The translations under genes were made by a program, and so were the position numbers. The notes under the pieces are model-generated. The model was not told where the DNA came from. It searched no databases and saw only the letters and a program-made list of their open reading frames with translations. Below are positions 8,460 to 16,636 of a stretch of 64,000 nucleotides of DNA, piece by piece (position 1 is the stretch's first letter; each line of letters opens with the position of its first letter). The DNA lies in contig NZ_CP081878.1 in assembly GCF_022170825.1 (NCBI RefSeq), positions 2,382,001 through 2,446,000 on the forward strand, written 5' to 3'. This stretch comes from Exiguobacterium acetylicum. Its GTDB lineage: Bacteria; Bacillota; Bacilli; Exiguobacteriales; Exiguobacteriaceae.

Positions 8460-9473
8460 TTAATATTCGATTTTTAAGTCACCATCTTGAATCCGACCAA
8501 AGCGTCGCAAGACACGATAGATGAAGTAACTGATAATTCCCGGCGCAATGAAACAGAGCACAGCGACTGCTATGTAATATTCCATTTCGAACCCCATCGT
8601 TTTTAGTAACATTAACGGACCAACGAATCCGCTCGTTCCCATACCGGAGCCTTCCGGATTGCTCTCTAGCATCAATAGCACAGTTGCGAACGGTGCTAAT
8701 ATGGCACCGGCTACAGTCGGCGGTAGAAGAATCCAAGGATTTCGAATGATATTTCCGACCTGTAACATCGATGTTCCAATCCCTTGAGCAACTACACCAC
8801 CGATTCCGTTATCGCGGTAACTGATGACGCCAAAGCCAATCATCTGCGCTGCACAACCAATCGTTGCCGCGCCGGCAGCGAGTCCGTCTAAACCAAGCAT
8901 GATTCCAAGTGCGGCACTCGATATCGGTGCCGTCAAGGCAAGCCCCATGATGGTAGCGATGAATATGCCCATGAATAACGGCTCGCGTTCCGTTCCCCAG
9001 CGAATCAACTCACCAAGATCCGTCATCCCTTTTCCAATCCACTTACCCGCGTAACGTCCAGCAAAAAATCCAGCTACTAACGTAACGAACGGCGTCAATA
9101 AGATGTCGAGTCGCGTCGTCTTCGAAACGAGTTTCCCAATTTCCGTTGCAAGTAATGTCGCGACATAACTACCAGCAGGTCCACCCGCTTCGTATCCGAA
9201 TGCACCAACGGCAACGGCAGCGAATAAAATCAGTGGTGGTGCCTCGAGGGCAAAGGCTACGGCAACACCGATTGCTGGTCCAGTCAACGCAATCGCCTGC
9301 TCCCCTAATTGAATGAGGAACTTCGCTTCAATCCCACGATCGACTAATCCTTCACCGATTGTCCGAATAATCAATCCCATGATCAGCGAGCTAAACAATC
9401 CAAGTGCCATATAACTTAATACGGTAATGAAATATACTTTAGGGCTTAGTGAGATCCCTTTTTCTTTAAACAT
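8460..9473 (-). CDS. PTS EIIC-like membrane protein (PfoR type)
   Basis: 337 residues from ATG 9473, which has AAAGGA nine bases upstream; the ATG at 9497 of the longer frame is only 10 bases from a TATAAT that is probably the promoter -10. About nine hydrophobic segments throughout with Gly/Ala-rich helices (GGPAGSYVATLLATEIGKLV, GLDGLAAGAATIGCAAQMIGFG). This fits the PTS_EIIC_2 family, whose members include PfoR. No IIA or IIB domain is present and no PTS partner lies next to it, so substrate and energy coupling are unknown. Confidence 0.8.
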   Translation of the reverse strand: MFKEKGISLSPKVYFITVLSYMALGLFSSLIMGLIIRTIGEGLVDRGIEAKFLIQLGEQAIALTGPAIGVAVAFALEAPPLILFAAVAVGAFGYEAGGPAGSYVATLLATEIGKLVSKTTRLDILLTPFVTLVAGFFAGRYAGKWIGKGMTDLGELIRWGTEREPLFMGIFIATIMGLALTAPISSAALGIMLGLDGLAAGAATIGCAAQMIGFGVISYRDNGIGGVVAQGIGTSMLQVGNIIRNPWILLPPTVAGAILAPFATVLLMLESNPEGSGMGTSGFVGPLMLLKTMGFEMEYYIAVAVLCFIAPGIISYFIYRVLRRFGRIQDGDLKIEY

Positions 9474-9591
9474 CTTGTCACGTCCTTTTCTCAACATCGC
9501 GTATCATTATATCAAATCTCCGTTCAATTCGACTAGACTGTTTTTCCAATTGACAAGACAGTTGGTATCATTATTACATTCTCTTGAAACA

Positions 9592-9628
9592 GAAATAGAC
9601 GACGGATTACGCATCCGCCGTCTATTTC
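9592..9628 (-). terminator. Hairpin after the M42 aminopeptidase
   Basis: GAAATAGACGACGGAT (9592-9607) and its complement with one mismatch (9613-9628) form a 16-base stem; the minus-strand 3' flank is T-rich but not a pure T run. Confidence 0.65.
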
Positions 9629-9654
9629 ATGAGGAAATCATCCTCGTCCGTTAT

Positions 9655-10725
9655 TTACTTGACTTGCAATGTCGCAAGTGTCGTCGTATCGAGATTCGTG
9701 ACGAGTTTTCGCAACAATTCCTTCGCCGCGTCATAATCATCTGTATGCATGATTGACGCATGCGTGTGGATATAACGTGCTGGTAAACCAACGACTGTTG
9801 TTGGAATCCCATTATTCGAACGATGGATGACACCACCGTCGGTTCCGCCTGCACCGACATAATATTGGTACGGAATTTTGTTTGATTCTGCCGTATCGAG
9901 AACATAATCCGTCATCTCTTTCGAAAGAATCATGACGCTGTCTTTGATTCGAAGCAGTGGGCCTTGTCCGAGTTGACCGAACTCTGTTTTATCACCTGAC
10001 GCATCATTGGCAGGTGAAGCATCAACGACGAACGCCACATCCGGATCGATGAGTGCTGTCGCTGTTTGTGCACCGCGCAATCCGACTTCTTCTTGAACGG
10101 TTGCACCGGAGAACAAAATGTTCGGATGATCCGCTGCTGTTGTTTCTTCCAATAATTCGATTGCCATTCCGACACCATAACGGTTATCCCATGCTTTCGC
10201 CATGATCTTCTTCGGATTTGCCATTGGTGTGAACGGGAAGAAAGGCACTGCAGGAATACCCGGACGTACGCCAAAGGATTCCGCTTCTTCTTTTGAATCT
10301 GCCCCGATATCGATGAACATATCTTTGATTGCCATCGGCTTATTTCGTACTTCTTCTGTTAATAAGTGTGGTGGTATCGACGCGATAACACCAGGAATGA
10401 CGCCGTTATCCGTACAAATCGAAAAGCGTTGTGCAAGCAACACTTGACTCCACCAACCACCGAGCGGCTGGATCCGTAACATCCCGTTCTTCGTGATTTG
10501 CGTCACCATGAAGGCTACTTCGTCCATGTGTCCGGCAACCATGACTTTCGGTCCTGTCGCGTCACCTGTTCGTTTCCCAAAAATCGATCCTAGTCCATCT
10601 GTGACAATTTCATCCGTGACGAGTGTGATACGTTCGCGAACGAACTGACGAACATCGTGCTCAAACCCTGGTGCTCCATTTAATTCCGTCAGTGTTCGAA
10701 ATAACTCTCTCGTTTTTTCATTCAT
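9655..10725 (-). CDS. ytoP: M42 family metallopeptidase (glutamyl/deblocking aminopeptidase type)
   Basis: 356 residues from the ATG at 10725 with AGGAGG upstream; the longer frame to 10755 lacks an RBS. M42 enzymes are two-zinc aminopeptidases forming large tetrahedral assemblies in the cytoplasm. Motifs: [14 protein letters not shown] at the N-terminus, [12 protein letters not shown] (metal His/Asp), [14 protein letters not shown] (bridging Asp), [13 protein letters not shown] (catalytic Glu pair), VVDASPAND and the C-terminal [13 protein letters not shown] (His ligand). Divergent from the PepSY protein, as ytoP and ytzB are in Bacillus subtilis. Confidence 0.92.
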   Translation of the reverse strand: MNEKTRELFRTLTELNGAPGFEHDVRQFVRERITLVTDEIVTDGLGSIFGKRTGDATGPKVMVAGHMDEVAFMVTQITKNGMLRIQPLGGWWSQVLLAQRFSICTDNGVIPGVIASIPPHLLTEEVRNKPMAIKDMFIDIGADSKEEAESFGVRPGIPAVPFFPFTPMANPKKIMAKAWDNRYGVGMAIELLEETTAADHPNILFSGATVQEEVGLRGAQTATALIDPDVAFVVDASPANDASGDKTEFGQLGQGPLLRIKDSVMILSKEMTDYVLDTAESNKIPYQYYVGAGGTDGGVIHRSNNGIPTTVVGLPARYIHTHASIMHTDDYDAAKELLRKLVTNLDTTTLATLQVK

Positions 10726-10844
10726 ATGTATCGCCTCCTGCTTCCCATTATACAAAAAATTGCTTCTATCACTTAACCTTTTGTTTCTCTCTGAACGAAT
10801 TATTTGGTACAGTAGGAATAGAACCTGTAAGGAGGGGAATTTTA

Positions 10845-11147
10845 ATGAAAAAACGCTATTGGATTATCGGATTGGCAGCAGCTGTCGTCGCCGCTTTCGC
10901 AGTGAAGAAGGCTGTTGACAACAAACAACTTTCTGCCGAGGAAGCGCTCGAAATCACGAAACGCACATTTTCAGCAAAAGGACGTGTCCAAGGTGCATGG
11001 ATCTCTGCAACACCAGAGGCTTACGCATATGAGTCACGTGACTACCAAAGCTACAAAGGTGGCATCTCGGTCCTTGAAGGTGATGACGAAAAAACGTATC
11101 AATTCACAGTTGATGCCGAAACTGGTGCTTTACTCGAATACGCTTAA
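10845..11147 (+). CDS. Small PepSY-domain membrane protein (YtzB-like)
   Basis: 100 residues from the ATG at 10845, which has AAGGAGGGGA seven bases upstream; the much longer frame beginning at 10671 runs through the divergent promoter and is rejected. N-terminal membrane/signal segment ([20 protein letters not shown]), then the PepSY pattern: [38 protein letters not shown], and [16 protein letters not shown]. PepSY domains are proposed protease inhibitors or regulators. Gene position beside ytoP matches Bacillus ytzB. Extracellular, membrane tethered by inference. Confidence 0.75.
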   Translation: MKKRYWIIGLAAAVVAAFAVKKAVDNKQLSAEEALEITKRTFSAKGRVQGAWISATPEAYAYESRDYQSYKGGISVLEGDDEKTYQFTVDAETGALLEYA

Positions 11148-11149
11148 TC

Positions 11150-11188
11150 AAAAGACCGTGCTTCGATCGACGAAGTACGGTCTTTTTT
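11150..11188 (+). terminator. Terminator after the PepSY gene
   Basis: AAAGACCGTGCTTCG, five-base loop, CGAAGTACGGTCTTTTTT; near-perfect stem and T run. Confidence 0.85.
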
Positions 11189-11216
11189 CCACGTTCATAG
11201 GAAGGAGACCTCATTC

Positions 11217-11573
11217 ATGTCAACCCTTGCCACGATTTTTGTTATTCTCGTCGCCTTGGAACACTTTTATATTCTAGCACTCGAAATGTTCTTTCTTTCT
11301 TCCAAAGCGGCTCGCCGCACGTTCGGTTTGACGGATGAAGCTGTTGCATCAAAACAGATTCAGACACTTTTTGCAAACCAAGGTCTATACAATGGTTTTT
11401 TAGCAGCTGGACTCGTATTTGGTCTGATTCGTGAGGATGTCGCGATACAGCTGTTCTTTTTAGCTTGTGTCATCATCGCTGCGCTTTACGGCGCCTTGAC
11501 CGCTAATCGTTCTATTTTACTCAAACAAGGCTTACCTGCCATACTTGCTTTCATCTTCGTATTGCTTGCATGA
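11217..11573 (+). CDS. DUF1304 membrane protein
   Basis: 118 residues with four hydrophobic helices (about 3-25, 52-72, 78-95, 99-118). The conserved DUF1304 pattern is visible: LVALEHFYILALEMFF near the N-terminus and ANQGLYNGFLAAGL in the centre. Integral membrane protein of unknown function. GGAAGGAG precedes the ATG. It lies after the PepSY terminator on the same strand and ends in its own hairpin. Confidence 0.85.
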   Translation: MSTLATIFVILVALEHFYILALEMFFLSSKAARRTFGLTDEAVASKQIQTLFANQGLYNGFLAAGLVFGLIREDVAIQLFFLACVIIAALYGALTANRSILLKQGLPAILAFIFVLLA

Positions 11574-11608
11574 GAAAAGCCCCTATCCGATTGGATAGAG
11601 GCTTTTTC
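11574..11608. terminator. Terminator between convergent genes
   Basis: AAAAGCCCCTATCC-gatt-GGATAGAGGCTTTTTC hairpin between the DUF1304 gene and the minus-strand gene ending at 11613; usable in both directions. Confidence 0.85.
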
Positions 11609-11612
11609 TTAA

Positions 11613-12128
11613 TTAACGCGGGTTGTCGTTACGTTCGTAAATCGGGTTCATGTATTCCGTCGTCGAATATAGACGTGGAACAACGATGTATAAGATGACT
11701 GCTGGTACAGCAATGATCAACAACATCAAGAGCATCGGTAACCAGTAGACGACTTTTTGTTGAAGGTTATCTGAGTTACCGTCGATGTATTCTTTTACGC
11801 CATCAACTTTTGCAGCGTCAGCACTCGTCAACAATTTACCGCTATCGGCATTGAAGAAGTGGATTTCACGTTTGATCGTGATGAAGATGCCGTCACGGAC
11901 TGTCTCGATGACAGCGATCCCGCCAATGACTTCTTCTCCTTTTTCATTCGTGAACGTCTTCGGATCCTCGATTTCGACCGAACCTTTTTTATAATCGTAA
12001 TGCGTCGTTGGTAATTCCTCGTTCAATGCTTTTGTCATTTCTGAGGTATCAACCGCAGCAAGTACCGATTGACCGATACTTAACGCGAGAAAGAGCGCCG
12101 TTACGAAGGCTAAGCTTTTCTGCCACAT
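11613..12128 (-). CDS. Hypothetical protein with signal peptide and C-terminal membrane anchor
   Basis: 171 residues from the ATG at 12128 (AAAGGGGG nine bases upstream; a TTG two codons earlier is too close to that site). Not recognised. Residues 1-26 form a signal peptide with an AxA-like end (SIGQSVLAA); a roughly 95-residue extracytoplasmic domain follows with strands such as YDYKKGSVEIEDPKTF and GIAVIETVRDGIFITIKREI; a transmembrane helix at about residues 128-150 (VYWLPMLLMLLIIAVPAVIL) and a short cytoplasmic tail end the protein. Monocistronic by layout. Confidence 0.75.
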   Translation of the reverse strand: MWQKSLAFVTALFLALSIGQSVLAAVDTSEMTKALNEELPTTHYDYKKGSVEIEDPKTFTNEKGEEVIGGIAVIETVRDGIFITIKREIHFFNADSGKLLTSADAAKVDGVKEYIDGNSDNLQQKVVYWLPMLLMLLIIAVPAVILYIVVPRLYSTTEYMNPIYERNDNPR

Positions 12129-12244
12129 CCCCAAATTCCCCCTTTACCTATAAGTACAAGTTCTTCAGTCAACAACATTGTACCAATTAATAAGAAAAAA
12201 GTGTGAAAGAAATACCAGGAAAATAAGAAAACTTTTTGTCTAAA

Positions 12245-12886
12245 TTAATTTTGGTACGTTGCTTCCATCCGATAAATCGGTTGACCCATTGAAGAGAAAC
12301 GCTCTTCATACTCTGTTCGAACGTTATCTTCCGGTTCATTCGCATGTAAATCAAGCGACATCCAATCAAAACGCATCCCATATGCCGACATCGTCATCAA
12401 ACTTGATTCAAACAACTTTCGATTGTCCGTCTTAAAATGAATTTGTCCTTTAGCCGGTAAAATATCTTCGTATGTCGAGAGGAATGTTTTATACGTCAAA
12501 CGGCGTTTCGCGTGACGTGTCTTTGGCCAAGGATCAGAGAAGTTCAAGTAAACGCGCGCCACTTCACCTTTTTCAAAGTAATCACGTAAATCTTTTGCAT
12601 CGACCGTCAAGACGCGAACATTCGATTGTGGTGCTTCGACCAATTTTTGAACAATCGTCACGGCAACACTCTCAAATAGTTCGATGGCGATGAAATTAAT
12701 ATCCGGGTGTTGGTTCGCCATTCCGGTAATGAAGGCACCTTTCCCTGATCCCACTTCGATGTAGATCGGGTTATCATTCTTGAACTCGGTAGTCCATGCT
12801 CCTTTAAGGGATGCTGGTTCTGCTATATAGATCGAGGATTGTTCCTTCATATAATCCTGCGCCCATGGTTTATGTCGTAAACGCAC
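12245..12886 (-). CDS. trmB: tRNA (guanine-46-N7)-methyltransferase
   Basis: 213 residues, standard length. Uses SAM to methylate G46 in the variable loop of tRNAs. Motifs: IYIEVGSGKGAFITGMA (SAM binding, motif I), INFIAIELFESVAVT, VYLNFSDPWPKTRHAKRR (catalytic Asp and PWP signature), and LTYKTFLSTYEDILPAKGQI. In Bacillus subtilis ytmQ/trmB lies next to ytmP; here the alsSD operon is inserted between them. Confidence 0.97.
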   Translation of the reverse strand: MRLRHKPWAQDYMKEQSSIYIAEPASLKGAWTTEFKNDNPIYIEVGSGKGAFITGMANQHPDINFIAIELFESVAVTIVQKLVEAPQSNVRVLTVDAKDLRDYFEKGEVARVYLNFSDPWPKTRHAKRRLTYKTFLSTYEDILPAKGQIHFKTDNRKLFESSLMTMSAYGMRFDWMSLDLHANEPEDNVRTEYEERFSSMGQPIYRMEATYQN

Positions 12887-12954
12887 TGTCGTTCATCCTT
12901 TCCAAACTTAAATTATCCGCAGATAAGTTTATCATGATTCGGGTAATTATATAA

Positions 12955-12985
12955 GAACTTCTTCGATTCCGATCGAAGAATGTTC
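12955..12985. promoter_or_regulatory. Inverted repeat in the divergent region before the 33-residue peptide
   Basis: TTCTTCGAT (12959-12967), four bases, ATCGAAGAA (12972-12980), with GAAC and GTTC extending the symmetry on both sides. No T run. It lies between the divergent trmB and small-peptide genes and could be an operator for either. Confidence 0.4.
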
Positions 12986-13063
12986 AGCAGTTCGTCACTT
13001 GAGAAATAGTGAGCATTCTACTACACTTAAGGTACGTAAGAACCGAAAAGGAGGGCTATTACT

Positions 13064-13165
13064 GTGGATGATTTCTTGATTAGTTGGGCATCTCCCATCG
13101 TTCTCGTCATGGGCATTAGTGCCTTATTCGTCTGGGCGACTTTCGGAAAAGTCGATGTCGAATAA
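13064..13165 (+). CDS. 33-residue single-helix membrane peptide
   Basis: A small gene with GTG start and a strong AAAGGAGGG site nine bases upstream. The product begins VDDFLISWASPIVLVM and ends ATFGKVDVE: one hydrophobic helix of about 22 residues between acidic termini. Not recognised; size and topology resemble small subunits of membrane complexes (CydX-like), but that is only analogy. It has its own perfect terminator 12 bases after the stop, so it is a stand-alone transcription unit, which supports it being real. Confidence 0.65.
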   Translation: MDDFLISWASPIVLVMGISALFVWATFGKVDVE

Positions 13166-13176
13166 GGACCATCTCT

Positions 13177-13212
13177 GTACCTTGTGTAATTATACACAAG
13201 GTACTTTTTTTA
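13177..13212 (+). terminator. Terminator after the 33-residue peptide gene
   Basis: GTACCTTGTGTA (13177-13188), four bases, TACACAAGGTAC (13193-13204), then seven T; perfect 12-base stem. Confidence 0.9.
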
Positions 13213-13231
13213 TTATCTGAACGATTTTAGG

Positions 13232-13260
13232 TTGGTTTTACCATGAAACAGATGTATACT
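13232..13260 (+). promoter_or_regulatory. Promoter of alsSD
   Basis: TTGGTT (13232-13237), 17-base spacer, TATACT (13255-13260), 68 bases before the alsS start. No cre site or alsR gene is seen nearby, so regulation of the operon is not visible here. Confidence 0.6.
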
Positions 13261-13328
13261 TTTTTTGAAACAGATTATTTATTACAGCTATCGGACACCA
13301 AAAAACGTTGGTAAAAAGGAGAATTGTA

Positions 13329-15020
13329 ATGAAAGAAAACAAAAACAGTGATTCAAAAGAACTAGTACAGAAGAAAACAGGTGCGGATTTAGTCGTCGAT
13401 TCACTCATCGAACAGGGTGTCGATTACATTTTCGGTATTCCTGGTGCAAAAATTGATTCCGTCTTCAATGTGTTACAGGACCGGGGACCTGAACTCATTG
13501 TTGCACGTCATGAACAAAATGCTGCCTTCATGGCACAAGCAATCGGACGCTTGACTGACAAACCAGGTGTTGTCCTTGTCACATCCGGTCCAGGGGCATC
13601 AAATTTAGCAACAGGGCTTGTAACAGCAAATTCTGAAGGAGACCCAGTCGTTGCCATCGCTGGAGCTGTCACGCGAGCGGATCGTTTAAAACGAACACAT
13701 CAATCCATGGACAACCAAGCACTCTTTACACCGATTACGAACTTCAGTGCAGAGGTACAAGATGCCGATAACATTCCAGAAGTATTATCGAATGCGTTCC
13801 GAACTGCTGAAACGACATCTGGTGCTGCTTTCGTTAGTATTCCGCAAGACGTCGGACTAAACGAAGCGAACGTCACGGCATTCCGCGCAGTCGAAGCACC
13901 TAAGCTTGGTGTTGCACCAGAAGCTTGGGTCGATGAAACAGCTCGTTTGATTCAAGATGCAAAACTGCCTGTCTTATTACTCGGTATGCGCGCTAGTCAA
14001 CCAGACGTCGTACACGCGATTCGTTCGCTACTCAAAAATGTCTCGATCCCTGTCGTTCAGACATTCCAAGCAGCCGGTACGTTATCACGCGAGCTCGAAT
14101 CGAACTTCTACGGGCGCGTCGGACTGTTCCGCAATCAGCCGGGTGACGCGTTACTCGCTGAAGCCGATCTCGTCCTCTCAATCGGTTACGATCCAATCGG
14201 TTACGATCCAAAATTCTGGAATCAACCAACGCACGAGCGGACGCTTGTTCACATCGATCAAATGCGTGCTGAAATCGATCATTTCTATCGTCCAGACCGC
14301 GAACTCGTCGGTGATATGGCGAAAACGGTCGACGCGATCGCAGAGCGCTTGAAACCACTCGCGTTACCAGAAAGTTCTGTTCAGTTCCTTGATGGACTAC
14401 ATCAACGTCTTGTCGATCGTGATGTTCCTCCTGTCGCAGATTCTCCGTTGACACACCCACTCTATTTCATGAAGACATTACGTGAAAAAATTGCGGACGA
14501 TGTCACGGTAACGGTCGATGTCGGTTCACACTACATTTGGATGGCACGACACTTCCGTTCGTACGAACCGCGCCACCTCCTCTTTAGTAACGGGATGCAA
14601 ACGCTTGGCGTCGCACTTCCTTGGGCGATCGCCGCTACACTCGTACGCCCTGGTAAGAAAGCCGTCTCGATTTCGGGTGATGGAGGATTCCTCTTCTCTG
14701 CGATGGAACTTGAGACAGCTGTTCGTTTGAACTCTCCACTCGTCCATTTCGTATGGCGTGATAGCGGATTCGATATGGTCGCGTTCCAACAAGAGATGAA
14801 ATACAAACGGAAATCCGGTACCTCTTTCGGAGATGTCGACCTTGTCAAATATGCGGAAAGTTTCGGGGCAAAAGGACTACGCGTCAATCACCCATCTGAA
14901 CTAGCCGCAATTATGGATGAAGCACTCGCAACGGACGGTCCGGTCATCGTCGATGTTCCAATCGATTACCGTGATAACATTGCACTAGGAGAACAAGTCC
15001 ATCTCGATCAATTGAACTAA
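13329..15020 (+). CDS. alsS: Catabolic acetolactate synthase
   Basis: 563 residues from ATG 13329 (GGAGA upstream; the TTG start of the longer frame precedes the RBS). Condenses two pyruvates to acetolactate in overflow metabolism. ThDP enzyme domains: N-terminal PYR domain with [14 protein letters not shown] and the conserved Glu in [11 protein letters not shown]; central domain; C-terminal PP domain with the ThDP motif [32 protein letters not shown] is typical of the FAD-independent AlsS branch. Followed by alsD 11 bases later, confirming the catabolic role. Uptake of the operon into the trmB-ytmP interval is a local rearrangement relative to Bacillus subtilis. Confidence 0.96.
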   Translation: MKENKNSDSKELVQKKTGADLVVDSLIEQGVDYIFGIPGAKIDSVFNVLQDRGPELIVARHEQNAAFMAQAIGRLTDKPGVVLVTSGPGASNLATGLVTANSEGDPVVAIAGAVTRADRLKRTHQSMDNQALFTPITNFSAEVQDADNIPEVLSNAFRTAETTSGAAFVSIPQDVGLNEANVTAFRAVEAPKLGVAPEAWVDETARLIQDAKLPVLLLGMRASQPDVVHAIRSLLKNVSIPVVQTFQAAGTLSRELESNFYGRVGLFRNQPGDALLAEADLVLSIGYDPIGYDPKFWNQPTHERTLVHIDQMRAEIDHFYRPDRELVGDMAKTVDAIAERLKPLALPESSVQFLDGLHQRLVDRDVPPVADSPLTHPLYFMKTLREKIADDVTVTVDVGSHYIWMARHFRSYEPRHLLFSNGMQTLGVALPWAIAATLVRPGKKAVSISGDGGFLFSAMELETAVRLNSPLVHFVWRDSGFDMVAFQQEMKYKRKSGTSFGDVDLVKYAESFGAKGLRVNHPSELAAIMDEALATDGPVIVDVPIDYRDNIALGEQVHLDQLN

Positions 15021-15031
15021 GGAGGATTCAC

Positions 15032-15745
15032 ATGGCACACGATAAAACACTCGTCCAGATTTCAACGATGATGGCACTGCTTGACGGAGTATTCGAAAGT
15101 GACGTCACGTATGCTTCCGTCCTTGATCAACGAGATTTCGGTATTGGAACGTTTGATCACTTAGATGGGGAAATGATTGGATTCGATGGTCAGTTCTATC
15201 AGCTCCGCTCAGACGGCAGTGCTCGACCACTTCAACCCGAGACGACGACGCCTTTCGCGACATTAACACGTTTCGAACCGGAGCAAATTCTCACGGTGAC
15301 GGAAGAGATGTCGAAAGCGACATTCGAGCACTGGCTAAACGAACAACTTCCTACGATCAATAGCTTTTATGCTATCCGGATTGATGGAACGTTCACGGAA
15401 GTGCAAACACGTACCGTCGCGCGTCAGGAGAAACCGTTCGTTCCGATCACGGAAGCTGTCGCTTCTCAAAGCGCACGCACGTTTAAGCAGACTGAAGGAA
15501 CGCTTGCCGGTTACTATACACCACGATTTGGTCACGGTATCGCCGTCGCCGGGTATCACCTTCATTTCATCGATGCCGCCCGCGAAGGTGGAGGTCACGT
15601 CTTTGACTACACGGTCAAGAACGTCACCGTCACGTTCGAAGAAAAGCCACACCTGGATTTACGTTTACCCACGACAGAAGCGTATCGGTCGGCGGATCTT
15701 GAAAGTCATGATATCGAAAAAGAGATTAAAATCGCAGAAGGTTAA
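15032..15745 (+). CDS. alsD: Alpha-acetolactate decarboxylase
   Basis: 237 residues. Converts acetolactate to (R)-acetoin. The metal-binding histidines are visible in AVAGYHLHFIDAAREGGGHVFDY (given in two parts: GYHLHFI and GGGHVFDY), and the catalytic Arg/Glu-containing segment QTRTVARQEKPF. The N-terminus (VQISTMMALLDGVFESDVTY) is the usual family start. GGAGG lies seven bases before ATG. Same transcript as alsS, ended by a strong hairpin. Confidence 0.96.
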   Translation: MAHDKTLVQISTMMALLDGVFESDVTYASVLDQRDFGIGTFDHLDGEMIGFDGQFYQLRSDGSARPLQPETTTPFATLTRFEPEQILTVTEEMSKATFEHWLNEQLPTINSFYAIRIDGTFTEVQTRTVARQEKPFVPITEAVASQSARTFKQTEGTLAGYYTPRFGHGIAVAGYHLHFIDAAREGGGHVFDYTVKNVTVTFEEKPHLDLRLPTTEAYRSADLESHDIEKEIKIAEG

Positions 15746-15747
15746 AC

Positions 15748-15786
15748 AAAAAGCGTGTCGTTCCCTTTCGGAATGACACGCTTTTT
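15748..15786. terminator. Bidirectional terminator between alsD and ytmP
   Basis: AAAAAGCGTGTCGTTCC-cttt-CGGAATGACACGCTTTTT type hairpin; the last two bases overlap the ytmP stop codon region on the other strand. Confidence 0.9.
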
Positions 15787-16585
15787 AGTCGTTCGAGTAT
15801 TCAAGTAGCTGTTCCAGGAAATGATAACTGTCGTCGACGTCTGGATGACGCATATCTTCATACCAATAAAGTGATAATACCGCTTGCGCTACGACATACC
15901 AATGCATGCGCCGTTTCAGATCACTCGTCAGGGGATGACCGTAATGTTCAAACCATTCTGGCCAAGCCGCTTCGTCCACATAACTGTATAACATCATCCC
16001 TAAATCATACGCACGATCAGCAATGATCGCATCATCCCAATCATTTAGGTAGAGCTGACCATCTGCTCCCGTCAACCAGTTATTATGATTTAAATCGGAA
16101 TGACAAACGACCTGTTCATCCGTTCTGACATGTTCTAGATTTTGTTCGAGATAAACCATCGCATGTTCTACGAGGTCCGGGTTCTCTAAATCCTCTGGTT
16201 GAAAATACAAGCGACATTGTCGCAATAACTCATCCGGTTCGATCGGGCGTTGGTCAAGCTGTTGGAGCATGAACAACAATTCCTTCGAATCATGGATTTT
16301 CCCAAGCAAACGAGCCACTTCAGGACGTTCCATCATTTCCGGCTCCAATTCGTCTCCTTCAATGAACTGTTGGGCACTGATGACGTCCCCACTATAGATC
16401 CGTTTCGTCCACAATAATTTCGGGACGATTCCGTCTGCGGATAAAATCGCCAAAAACGGCGATGAATTTCGTTTTAAGAACAACTTCGATTGTCCGGTTG
16501 AAGCGATGTACGCTTCTCCTGTGATTCCACCTGCTGGCGTAAGGGTCCAGCCTTCGCCAAGCGCATCTAAAATATCTAATTCCAT
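15785..16585 (-). CDS. ytmP: Aminoglycoside/choline-kinase-like phosphotransferase YtmP
   Basis: 266 residues. Protein-kinase-like fold of the APH family: catalytic loop VVCHSDLNHNNWL (HxDxxxxN) and metal-binding LYLNDWDDA; N-terminal ATP-binding lobe with GGITGEAYIAS and KLFLKRNSSPF. Substrate unknown; small-molecule kinase by inference. Located directly downstream of pullulanase on the same strand (51-base gap), the same order as amyX-ytmP in Bacillus subtilis. Confidence 0.88.
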   Translation of the reverse strand: MELDILDALGEGWTLTPAGGITGEAYIASTGQSKLFLKRNSSPFLAILSADGIVPKLLWTKRIYSGDVISAQQFIEGDELEPEMMERPEVARLLGKIHDSKELLFMLQQLDQRPIEPDELLRQCRLYFQPEDLENPDLVEHAMVYLEQNLEHVRTDEQVVCHSDLNHNNWLTGADGQLYLNDWDDAIIADRAYDLGMMLYSYVDEAAWPEWFEHYGHPLTSDLKRRMHWYVVAQAVLSLYWYEDMRHPDVDDSYHFLEQLLEYSND

Positions 16586-16636
16586 TATAATCCGCTCAAC
16601 TTTTTTAGTAGATTTGCCTAAGGCACAATGACTATC

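Noticed and set aside
10671-10844. 58-residue N-terminal extension of the PepSY gene
   Set aside because: It lies over the ytoP start and promoter region; the AAGGAGG-preceded ATG at 10845 is followed by a normal membrane segment.
14175-14216. Tandem repeat of GGTTACGATCCAATC in alsS
   Set aside because: It encodes the [14 protein letters not shown] segment, which is a conserved near-repeat in AlsS proteins, so it is not a slippage event.
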